The notes under the pieces: generated by a model
Seen by the model: the letters and a program-made list of their open reading frames with translations, nothing else
The model's database searches: none
What the model was told of the DNA's origin: nothing
Shown: positions 19,683 through 27,725 of the stretch, in pieces
Position numbering within the stretch: the first letter of the stretch is position 1
How the letters are laid out: every line of letters starts with the position of its first letter
Assembly (NCBI GenBank): GCA_947496355.1
Contig: CANMCO010000007.1
Location: 1 to 64,000 of the forward strand
Origin: an uncultured Aquimarina sp.
GTDB taxonomy: Bacteria > Bacteroidota > Bacteroidia > Flavobacteriales > Flavobacteriaceae
Reading direction: 5' to 3'
DNA: 64,000 nucleotides
Made by a program: the position numbers and the translations under genes

Positions 19683-21290
19683 ATGAGTACAATAAATGAA
19701 ACTCAGTCATATTTAAAATTAAACGTAGCTATAGAGGCGTTAATTGATAGATGGTATGCTTGGTCCCATTTGGTTTCGCCAGCAACCGCTGCTTTAAACA
19801 TTAAAGACAGACATTTAAAAATTATGGAATCTTATGTTAAGAATCCAAAAATTCATCAAGCCGCTGTTAAAAAACCTGAAATGTTAGGAGGGCCTTTTAT
19901 AGATTATGATGGAGGAAGAGTAGAAGAGATAAAAGAATTATTAGAGCATACAAAAGAGAAAAGGACAAAGGTTCTTAAGCTAACAGAAGCCATTCACGAA
20001 TTAAATGGATTATTGCAGAGTGAAGCAGATGGACATTCACTAGACTCTTTATATCCTAAGGTTCCGGAAGAGCTTAAAGGATTAGTAGAACTATATTATG
20101 ATTTAAATAATCAACCTAATTTTAGATTTTTTGAATCGTTATTGTATAATACAGAATATTATGATGAATCTACACAAACAATATCCTTACAATTAGTAGA
20201 CTCTGACGATTCTAGATCTTTTGTTCTTAGTACTCCCAGACTAGATGATGATCATCTTTTGCACTTAGACATGCCTTTTAAAAATAACTTAATAGATGAG
20301 TTATTTAAAATGAAAAGAACACCAGGGGATTATAATAAAATAAAAGAAGCTTTAGGAATCAAACCAGAACAAGAAGAGCTGTTCAAGAGCTTTTTTACCA
20401 GTGAACCTCCAGTCAAATACGAAGGGTATCAGGGAAAAGGAATAAGAACCAGATATTTTGGACATGCCTGTGTCCTTGTAGAAACCGATGAAATGTCTAT
20501 TCTGGTAGATCCAGTAATTAGTTATGATGGGTATGAAACAGATGTTAACAGATATACGGTTAATGACCTGCCCGAAGTAATAGATTATGTATTGATTACT
20601 CATAATCATCAAGATCATGTGTTATTAGAAACATTACTTCAATTAAGACATTGTATAAAAAATATTATTGTACCAAGTAGCGGAAAAGGAGATTTGCAAG
20701 ATCCAAGTTTAAAATTAATGTTTAAGGCTATAGGGTTTGATAATGTCATAGAATTGGATGAAATGGAATCTGTAAAACTTGATAAATGTGAAATTACAGG
20801 GATACCATTTTTAGGTGAGCATAGTGATATAGATGTGCGCTCAAAACTGTCGTATCATGTAGGATTACATAATGATTTCAAAGTGTTATTTGTAGCCGAT
20901 TCTTGTAATGTAGAACCTAAAGTATATGAAAGAGTTCATGAAATATTAGGCGACACTGATGTGATTTTTTTAGGAATGGAATGTGATGGAGCGCCTTTAT
21001 CATGGTTATACGGCCCACTGATGTATGAAAAACTAGAAAGATCAAAAGATCAGTCAAGAAGATTAGCAGGATGTAATTATGACCAAGGGATATCACTCAT
21101 CAATATTTTTAACCCTAAGAATGTATTTGTGTATGCCATGGGATTAGAACCATGGTTACAATTTATAAGTTCTATAAAATACACAGATGAATCAAAGCCA
21201 ATAATAGAATCAAATAAATTAGTTGATAAATGTATTGAGATAGGAATGGATGCAGAAAGATTATTTGGCGAAAAGACGATAGAGTATTAG
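19683..21290 (+). CDS. CmlA-like di-iron beta-hydroxylase (metallo-beta-lactamase fold)
   Basis: 535 residues, close to the 532 of CmlA, the chloramphenicol enzyme that beta-hydroxylates an amino acid bound to an NRPS carrier. Residues 1-250 are a non-MBL N-terminal domain; the C-terminal half is a metallo-beta-lactamase fold. The iron ligands recalled for CmlA (His305, His307, Glu377, Asp309, His310, Asp403) match here as His307, His309, Glu379, Asp311, His312 (THNHQDH) and Asp406 (VADSC), with offsets of only 2-3. The Glu in GEH instead of a histidine is the feature that separates these oxygenases from hydrolytic MBL enzymes. The remaining ligand, near CmlA His468, is not obvious: residues 460-480 hold no His, and His419 is the only one after Asp406. 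The gene lies between the Gly and Asp modules, so carrier-bound Asp is the likeliest substrate. An ordinary MBL hydrolase is the less likely alternative. Confidence 0.8.
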   Translation: MSTINETQSYLKLNVAIEALIDRWYAWSHLVSPATAALNIKDRHLKIMESYVKNPKIHQAAVKKPEMLGGPFIDYDGGRVEEIKELLEHTKEKRTKVLKLTEAIHELNGLLQSEADGHSLDSLYPKVPEELKGLVELYYDLNNQPNFRFFESLLYNTEYYDESTQTISLQLVDSDDSRSFVLSTPRLDDDHLLHLDMPFKNNLIDELFKMKRTPGDYNKIKEALGIKPEQEELFKSFFTSEPPVKYEGYQGKGIRTRYFGHACVLVETDEMSILVDPVISYDGYETDVNRYTVNDLPEVIDYVLITHNHQDHVLLETLLQLRHCIKNIIVPSSGKGDLQDPSLKLMFKAIGFDNVIELDEMESVKLDKCEITGIPFLGEHSDIDVRSKLSYHVGLHNDFKVLFVADSCNVEPKVYERVHEILGDTDVIFLGMECDGAPLSWLYGPLMYEKLERSKDQSRRLAGCNYDQGISLINIFNPKNVFVYAMGLEPWLQFISSIKYTDESKPIIESNKLVDKCIEIGMDAERLFGEKTIEY

Positions 21291-21313
21291 TAATTCATAT
21301 AAAGGAACTAAAG

Positions 21314-24300
21314 ATGAGTACTGCAAAGGAAATTGTTTTGAAGCTTAAGCAAAAGAATATCGAGTTGTTCTATAATGATGGCAATATAGATATTAACTCT
21401 TATGAAAATAAAATAGATCAAGAAGATATTGATGTAATAAGGTCATACAAAAATGATTTAATCGCCTATCTAAAAACTGATCTAGAAAATAAAAGCTCAA
21501 AAATAAAGAAAGCAGAACCTACATCTTTTTATCCATTGTCTGCTCAGCAAAAAGCCTTATGGATGATAAGTCAAGATACTAAGACTTCTACGGCATATAA
21601 TACATATAATTTTGTTGAACTTCATTCTGAAAGCGATTTCCAAATTCTTGAAAAAGCGATCAGAGCAGTAATCAAAAGGCATGAGATATTAAGAACTGTC
21701 TTTAAGAAAGATGAAAACGGAGAACCAAAACAATGTATTGTAGAGATAGAAGATCTTGAAAGTACACCGTATAGTTTTGTATATAATGATAAAGAAGAAG
21801 ATGCTTATCATAAAATAATTAAAGAAGACATTGTAACCCCTTTTGATTTAGAAAAAGGCCCACTATTAAGAGTTTATTTTTTTCAAATTTCAGAGGGTAG
21901 GAAATTGTGTTTTTATAATATGCATCATATTATAACAGATGGATGGTCTATCGATGTTTTATCAAAGGATTTACTAAGATTTTATAACGTATTTAAGAAT
22001 AAGGAAAATTTATTACCACAACCTCTTAAAATCCAATATAAAGACTATGCTGTATGGCAATCAAATAAATTTCTAGAACAAGATTTTATTAAAGCCAATA
22101 AATCATTTTGGAAACAACAATTAGACGGAGAATTACCTGTATTGGATTTACCATTTTCTATGAATAGGCCTCCAATTAAAACCTATAATGGTCATAATTT
22201 AAAAACTAATATTTCTAAGGAATGTACTGAAAAGCTAACTAAATATTGCTTAAATCGAGATGGGAGCTTATTTATTGGTTTATTATCAGTATTAAATGTT
22301 TTATTTAATAAATATACTTCTCAATCAGATATTATAATTGGTAGTTTGGTTGCCGGAAGAAATCACATAGATTTGATTGATCAAATAGGTTACTATGTCA
22401 ATACTATCCCTTTAAGAAATTACCTAGATAAAGAAGATAATTTTGATTCATTTTTTGAAAAAGTTAAAAAGAATACTTTTTCAGCTCTTCAACATCAAGA
22501 ATACCCTTTCGTTAAAATCATAGAAGATATAGACTATAAAAGTGATATCTCTAGGAATCCTTTTTTTGATACCGTATTAATTTTTGAGAAAAGTAAGAAA
22601 AACGAAAGACATATAATTTCTCTAAACGATGAACAAATAGAAGATAAAGGAGCTATAACTTCAAAGTTTGATTTAAAAATAACTTTTATAGAGAAAGGTG
22701 ACAGATTATGTTTTGATGTGGTCTACAATAGTAATATTTTCAAAAAGGATGTTATAGGTAATTTCATAAGAAATTTTAAAGAATTATTAAAAAATTTACT
22801 TGTTTTTCCTTCTCAAAAAATCACATCTATAAATTATCTAACAAAAGAAGAACGAAAACAGTTAATAGATGATTTTAGTACTAGTTATGAAGATTATCCA
22901 AAAGAAAAAACAATAGTAGACTTATTCGTTGAACAGGTTGAAACCACCCCAAATAAGGAAGCTTTAAGGTTTCATGAAGAGACAATTACGTATAAAGAAT
23001 TATATGAAAAATCTTTACAGCTCAAAACTGAGTTATTAAAAAGAGGAGCATCACATGAAACAATGATTCCTGTTTTTTTAGATGGATCAATAGAAATGGT
23101 AATTGGAATCTTAGGTATTATGATGAGTGGAGCCGCATATGTTCCTCTAGACTATGATTTTCCCATAAATCGTATTGACTTGATACTTGAAGAAATTAGT
23201 GCTGATTTTTTGGTTACAGAATCTAAATGGTTAAAAAAATTAGAAGGCCTAACCAGAAAACTCGATTTGGTATATGTAGATCAATTATCAAAAACTTTAA
23301 ATAATGATTTAGCTCAAGTCAAACCAAAACCTAATGATTTAGCTTATATTTTGTTTACATCCGGATCTACAGGAGCTCCAAAGGGTGTAATGATAGAACA
23401 TGGTAATATTGTTGATTATACGTTTGGTTTTATAGAAAGAGTAGAAATAGATATGAATAAATCATTTGCTACAATGTCTACTTTTTCAACAGATTTAGCT
23501 AATACTTTTCTATACATATCCCTTATAACAGGTGGAGTTATTCATATATTTTCAAAAGAAGATTTACAAGACTCTAATTTGGTGTATAACTATCTGAATT
23601 CGAATAGTCTAGATTATTTAAAAATGACACCTTCCTATTGGATATCGTTAAACTACAATGACGGATTAAACTTACCAAAAAAAGGAATTGTTTTAGGAGG
23701 AGAAGAACTTAGTCCTGAAATTATAAAGGATATAAAACAAAAAGATGATTCATTGGTAGTGGTTAATCATTATGGCCCAACTGAAACAACTATAGGTAAA
23801 GTACTTAATAAGGTTGATTTTAGTAAAGAATACAATAAAGTACCATTAGGAAAACCTTTTTCAAATGCTCGAGTATATATAGTTGATGATAATCAAAATT
23901 TGGTTCCAGTAGGTATAGAAGGAGAACTGTATATAGGAGGACCAGGAGTGGCTAGAGGGTATTTAAACAATACGAAGCTAACAAATGAGAAATTTATAGA
24001 TAATCCATTTGTTTCAGGAGAAAGAGTATATAAGACCGGAGATTTGGTAAAGTGGCTACCTAATGGAGAATTAGAATTTATAAGTAGAAAAGATTACCAA
24101 GTAAAGATAAGAGGATACCGCGTTGAATTAGGCGAAATAGAATCGGTGATACAAGAATTAGAAGAAATTAACCAAGCTGTAGTCATTATAAATGAAAATG
24201 AATTAAAAGATAAAAAAATTATTGCCTTTATCAAATGTAACCTGACTATAGATAATAAGCGTATCCAAAGTCTACTTTTAGAAAGATTACCTGTTTATAT

Positions 24301-25909
24301 GGTGCCTTCTGTTTTTGTTCAACTAGATGAATTTCCATTAACCTCAAACGGAAAAGTTGATCGTAAAAAATTAGATTATGTAGAGACTAAAGAAGAAAGT
24401 AATACATATGTCACGCCTAAAAATGATATAGAATCTGATTTAATCAAAATATGGGAAAAAGTTTTGTGTTGCTCTGGAGTAGGTGTATTAGATAATTTCT
24501 ACGAAATAGGTGGTAATTCTCTTGATTTGATTAAAGTAATGGCAAAATGTAGAAATATAGGCTATGAAATCGGTTTTCGAGATTTTATTATTAATCCTAC
24601 CATAAGAGCTATTTCTAATGGTATCTCTGAAAGTAGAAATGTTTCGATTGTACGACAAATAAAAGCAGGAAACGAAAAAGAAAACTCAAAATATTTTCCA
24701 CTTTCAGAGAACCAAAACTATATGAAAGAAAGGAGTGTTGTTTGTCTTTTTACTCCAATAATTATTAACAAGTATAGTATAGAAGATTTTAAAACATCTT
24801 TTTTAAACTTTATAAGTTACCACCCTTCATTATGCGTATCATTTAAAGCCATCAAAGGAGAATTAATGCAATATTTTGTAGAGGCAAATGAGGTTAAAGT
24901 AAATTTCTTTGAAAATGATACATCTCCTAGAGAAACATTATTAGAACGCTATGATAATTTAGAGAGCGAAATAATTAGGGTTTCTGTTGTTGAAAATGAA
25001 GAAAGCCTAAAAGTGCAAATTAGTATTCCATACTTCATAATTGATGCAAAAAGCAAAGCTTTGCTAACAAGAGAATTAGAATCGTTTTTGACAATAGATA
25101 ATTATAAAATGCAAAAATCTTTGTCTAACAATAATTTCTTGAAAAACCAACAACAAATCCTTAATTCTAATAGAGGTGAATTAGCAAAAACATTTTGGAA
25201 AGAAAAACTATCAAGTTTAGAATTAATAAAGACATACCCTAAAATAGAAAAATGGGATAATGAATATATAAGTCAAAGAAGTTTTATCACAGGAGAATAT
25301 TTTGAAGGGATTATCACTTTCTCTAAACAACTTAATATATCTCCTTCGGTGTTGGTAATGCTATTTTTTAAGTACATGCTAAAAGAACTAAATTTTAATT
25401 CAACATTAATTAATGTAAGAGTAGACGGGAGAGAGTATTCAGATTCAGAATTTGATGCAGAAAGATTTATTGGTGTTATGAATAATTCAATTCCAATTTC
25501 TGTAAATATTGATGATAGAAAGAGTTTTGAAAATAATCTGCACAATAATTTTTTAGAGTTTAATGAAGCTAGAATGTATCAATACTTGCCATTTTCTGTA
25601 ATTAGAAGAGATTATTATTCTGAGCAAAAACAGAATATAGAAGATTATATTATTGGAGTATTTAATTATAATAAATTATTTAAAAGTTATAAATCAGGAC
25701 AAGGTAATGTCAATTACAAAAATAATGTAAAACTCTATATGAAAGACAAGATTGTCTTCAACTGCTACGAACATGAAGATGCTTTTGAAATAGAGTTATT
25801 ATGTATTGATCATTTATATAATGAGGCTTCAAAAAGCTACGAATTACCTTTTCAACTTAAAGCGTTTTTTGAGAAAATTCAGAAAGAAATAAACAATACT
25901 GCGGTATAA
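21314..25909 (+). CDS. NRPS: docking-C-A(Asp)-T-degenerate C
   Basis: 1531 residues. A TubC_N-type docking domain (1-56) is followed by a condensation domain with intact HHIITDG from residue 204, an adenylation domain (FTSGSTGAPKG) and a carrier (Ser1069 in GGNS). The code D-L-T-K-V-G-H-I-G-(K) equals the classical Asp code. Because glutamate mutase genes follow, 3-methyl-Asp is a plausible true substrate. Residues ~1115-1531 resemble a condensation domain by length, position and patterns (PLSENQNYM at its start), but HHxxxDG is replaced by PYFIIDA at 1239-1245: both His and the Gly are gone. It cannot do normal peptide-bond formation. It could act in release, or as a platform for the neighbouring hydroxylase, as X and interface domains do elsewhere. 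No thioesterase domain is fused. An AAAGGA-like ribosome site lies about 9 bases before the ATG. Confidence 0.93.
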   Translation: MSTAKEIVLKLKQKNIELFYNDGNIDINSYENKIDQEDIDVIRSYKNDLIAYLKTDLENKSSKIKKAEPTSFYPLSAQQKALWMISQDTKTSTAYNTYNFVELHSESDFQILEKAIRAVIKRHEILRTVFKKDENGEPKQCIVEIEDLESTPYSFVYNDKEEDAYHKIIKEDIVTPFDLEKGPLLRVYFFQISEGRKLCFYNMHHIITDGWSIDVLSKDLLRFYNVFKNKENLLPQPLKIQYKDYAVWQSNKFLEQDFIKANKSFWKQQLDGELPVLDLPFSMNRPPIKTYNGHNLKTNISKECTEKLTKYCLNRDGSLFIGLLSVLNVLFNKYTSQSDIIIGSLVAGRNHIDLIDQIGYYVNTIPLRNYLDKEDNFDSFFEKVKKNTFSALQHQEYPFVKIIEDIDYKSDISRNPFFDTVLIFEKSKKNERHIISLNDEQIEDKGAITSKFDLKITFIEKGDRLCFDVVYNSNIFKKDVIGNFIRNFKELLKNLLVFPSQKITSINYLTKEERKQLIDDFSTSYEDYPKEKTIVDLFVEQVETTPNKEALRFHEETITYKELYEKSLQLKTELLKRGASHETMIPVFLDGSIEMVIGILGIMMSGAAYVPLDYDFPINRIDLILEEISADFLVTESKWLKKLEGLTRKLDLVYVDQLSKTLNNDLAQVKPKPNDLAYILFTSGSTGAPKGVMIEHGNIVDYTFGFIERVEIDMNKSFATMSTFSTDLANTFLYISLITGGVIHIFSKEDLQDSNLVYNYLNSNSLDYLKMTPSYWISLNYNDGLNLPKKGIVLGGEELSPEIIKDIKQKDDSLVVVNHYGPTETTIGKVLNKVDFSKEYNKVPLGKPFSNARVYIVDDNQNLVPVGIEGELYIGGPGVARGYLNNTKLTNEKFIDNPFVSGERVYKTGDLVKWLPNGELEFISRKDYQVKIRGYRVELGEIESVIQELEEINQAVVIINENELKDKKIIAFIKCNLTIDNKRIQSLLLERLPVYMVPSVFVQLDEFPLTSNGKVDRKKLDYVETKEESNTYVTPKNDIESDLIKIWEKVLCCSGVGVLDNFYEIGGNSLDLIKVMAKCRNIGYEIGFRDFIINPTIRAISNGISESRNVSIVRQIKAGNEKENSKYFPLSENQNYMKERSVVCLFTPIIINKYSIEDFKTSFLNFISYHPSLCVSFKAIKGELMQYFVEANEVKVNFFENDTSPRETLLERYDNLESEIIRVSVVENEESLKVQISIPYFIIDAKSKALLTRELESFLTIDNYKMQKSLSNNNFLKNQQQILNSNRGELAKTFWKEKLSSLELIKTYPKIEKWDNEYISQRSFITGEYFEGIITFSKQLNISPSVLVMLFFKYMLKELNFNSTLINVRVDGREYSDSEFDAERFIGVMNNSIPISVNIDDRKSFENNLHNNFLEFNEARMYQYLPFSVIRRDYYSEQKQNIEDYIIGVFNYNKLFKSYKSGQGNVNYKNNVKLYMKDKIVFNCYEHEDAFEIELLCIDHLYNEASKSYELPFQLKAFFEKIQKEINNTAV

Positions 25910-25917
25910 AAGGTCAG

Positions 25918-27207
25918 ATGAGTTCAAAAAATGCATTTTTTCAGCAGTTTATAGACGAAGCTATACTGTCTGATAAGTTAATTGTACAGCCAAGAATGGG
26001 GTTTAGTTGTAAAGAATCTATGAGAAATGGTCTTATAGCTACTAAAAATCTTAACATACCGGCAATTGGAACGATTACTATAGATAGTTTTACAAGGGTA
26101 CGAGATTTTGAAAAAGCATCTAGAGCAATTAAAATGTCAAAGCCATTAAATGGCTATCCAATTGTATCTTATTCTACTGAAGAGAATAAAAAACTTATCT
26201 CAAAAGTTAGGAGCATAGATTTCCCGGTTCAAGTTAGACATGGAAGTCCTACTCCTGAAGAGATTTTTAGAGCAACGATTAGGTGTGGTATAGATGCCAT
26301 TGAAGGGGGACCTATTTCATATTGTTTACCATATAGCAGAGTTCCAATCAAAGAAAGTATTGACTCTTGGAGAACTTGTTGTAAAATTTTTGCAGAAGCA
26401 AATAATGGTCAGAATCATATCGAAAGTTTTGGTGGATGCATGATGGGACAACTATGCCCTCCATCTTTGCTAATAGCTATCACGATACTAGAAGCTATTT
26501 TTTTTGAATATTACGGTATAAAATCCATATCCCTAAGTCTTACTCAAGGATACAATTCACAGCAAGATTTGGCAGCTCTAAGGGTTTTAAAAAAATTAAG
26601 CGCAAAGCATTTGGGTGAAAAAATCAAGCAACATATAGTGTATTACACGTTTATGGGAAAATTTCCAAAAACAATTAGTGGGGCGAAATCAATTATTAGT
26701 GAAAGCGCAATTATAGCCAAAAAAGGAGGCGCACGTAGATTGATTGTAAAAACAATTAAAGAAGCCTATCAAATACCAACACTAGAAGATAATCTAGAAG
26801 CTTTATTATTAACAAATAAAATTACCAATCAAAACCAAGGATCCATTGGCCAGGAAATAATGATAAATACATTGCTAGAAGAACAAATTTATACTGAAGC
26901 AAAAGCCCTTATAGAATCGGTGCTAAATATATCGAAAGATCCAAGCATAGCAATAGAAATAGCATTTAACAAGGGGTATTTAGATATTCCATTTTGTTTG
27001 CATCAAAGTAATAGAAAATTAACCTTAGCTCATATAGATTCTTCAGGTTGTATTTCGTGGACTCGCATAGGTAATTTACAAATTTCTGATGTAATCCATT
27101 ATAACAAATCTAATGTAGAGAGTAACCTAAACTCTAAAGCATTTTTAAGAATGTTATCATTTAACGAACTAAAATATGATAGCTATAAAAAAGAGATATA
27201 CGCTTAA
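25918..27207 (+). CDS. glmE: Glutamate mutase (methylaspartate mutase) large subunit E
   Basis: 429 residues; Clostridium GlmE has about 483, and the N-terminus here is some 40 residues shorter. The enzyme uses coenzyme B12 radicals to turn L-glutamate into threo-3-methyl-L-aspartate. The signature EGGPISYCLPYS is present. The substrate-binding residues recalled for GlmE (Arg66, Arg100, Arg149, Glu171, Tyr177, Tyr181) correspond by spacing to Arg26 (QPR), Arg60 (DSFTR), Arg107 (QVRHG), Glu129, Tyr135 and Tyr139, so the arginine claw and general base appear intact. Further family blocks are CPPSLLIAITILEA and QDLAALR. It starts 8 bases after the Asp-module NRPS and is followed by the B12-binding subunit. 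In lipopeptide clusters such as friulimicin, the same enzyme supplies 3-methyl-Asp to an Asp-type adenylation domain. Confidence 0.9.
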   Translation: MSSKNAFFQQFIDEAILSDKLIVQPRMGFSCKESMRNGLIATKNLNIPAIGTITIDSFTRVRDFEKASRAIKMSKPLNGYPIVSYSTEENKKLISKVRSIDFPVQVRHGSPTPEEIFRATIRCGIDAIEGGPISYCLPYSRVPIKESIDSWRTCCKIFAEANNGQNHIESFGGCMMGQLCPPSLLIAITILEAIFFEYYGIKSISLSLTQGYNSQQDLAALRVLKKLSAKHLGEKIKQHIVYYTFMGKFPKTISGAKSIISESAIIAKKGGARRLIVKTIKEAYQIPTLEDNLEALLLTNKITNQNQGSIGQEIMINTLLEEQIYTEAKALIESVLNISKDPSIAIEIAFNKGYLDIPFCLHQSNRKLTLAHIDSSGCISWTRIGNLQISDVIHYNKSNVESNLNSKAFLRMLSFNELKYDSYKKEIYA

Positions 27208-27222
27208 TTATACCAATTCCTA

Positions 27223-27675
27223 ATGAATACTGCAGTAATGAAACCGCTAGCTTTAATTACAACAATACCTTCTGATTCACATCATTGGAATTTAATTTTT
27301 ATTGAATTATTACTCAAAGAACATGGGTTTGAAATAATGAATTTAGGGGCTTGTGTACCTTTTGCAGAAACTATAAAATACTATAACACATATAAACCAG
27401 AAATGTTGGTAGTATCTACAATAAATGGTCATGGTTTTATCGAGGGTAAACAATTAATTAATGAACTAAAGAAAAAATCTATCTCGATAAAAAACATTTT
27501 TATTGGAGGCAACTTGAGTACAAACTTAGAATTAACAGAGCATCATGCCGCAGAATTAGAAAATGAAGGATATACAAAAGCCTTTGGTAGAGAGGGAGAC
27601 TTAATAGATTTTAAACATAGAATGAAAAGAATAGTAGATAGATATAAAGAGAAAAAAAATTTATTAATCAAATAA
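27223..27675 (+). CDS. glmS: Glutamate mutase B12-binding subunit S
   Basis: 150 residues, a stand-alone cobalamin-binding Rossmann domain. The His-on motif DxHxxG appears as DSHHWN at residues 18-23: Asp18 and the cobalt-binding His20 are kept, but the final Gly is Asn, which is unusual. The other family marks are VSTINGHG (the SxL region) and IGGNLS (the GG region). It starts 15 bases after the E subunit, and both are needed for activity. A second Met at residue 6 (base 27238) would give an N-terminus closer to the usual subunit, so the start is uncertain by five residues. The name glmS is used here for the mutase subunit, not for glucosamine-6-phosphate synthase. A generic B12-binding protein is the alternative, but the pairing with the E subunit decides it. 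Confidence 0.88.
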   Translation: MNTAVMKPLALITTIPSDSHHWNLIFIELLLKEHGFEIMNLGACVPFAETIKYYNTYKPEMLVVSTINGHGFIEGKQLINELKKKSISIKNIFIGGNLSTNLELTEHHAAELENEGYTKAFGREGDLIDFKHRMKRIVDRYKEKKNLLIK

Positions 27676-27725
27676 GAAGAACATAATGATATCGTCATTA
27701 TAGAATAACAAAATAAAATCAAAAA

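Noticed and set aside
19683..21290. Ordinary MBL hydrolase (lactonase or RNase Z type)
   Set aside because: The length, the large N-terminal domain, Glu379 instead of His, and the NRPS context fit CmlA-type oxygenases better.
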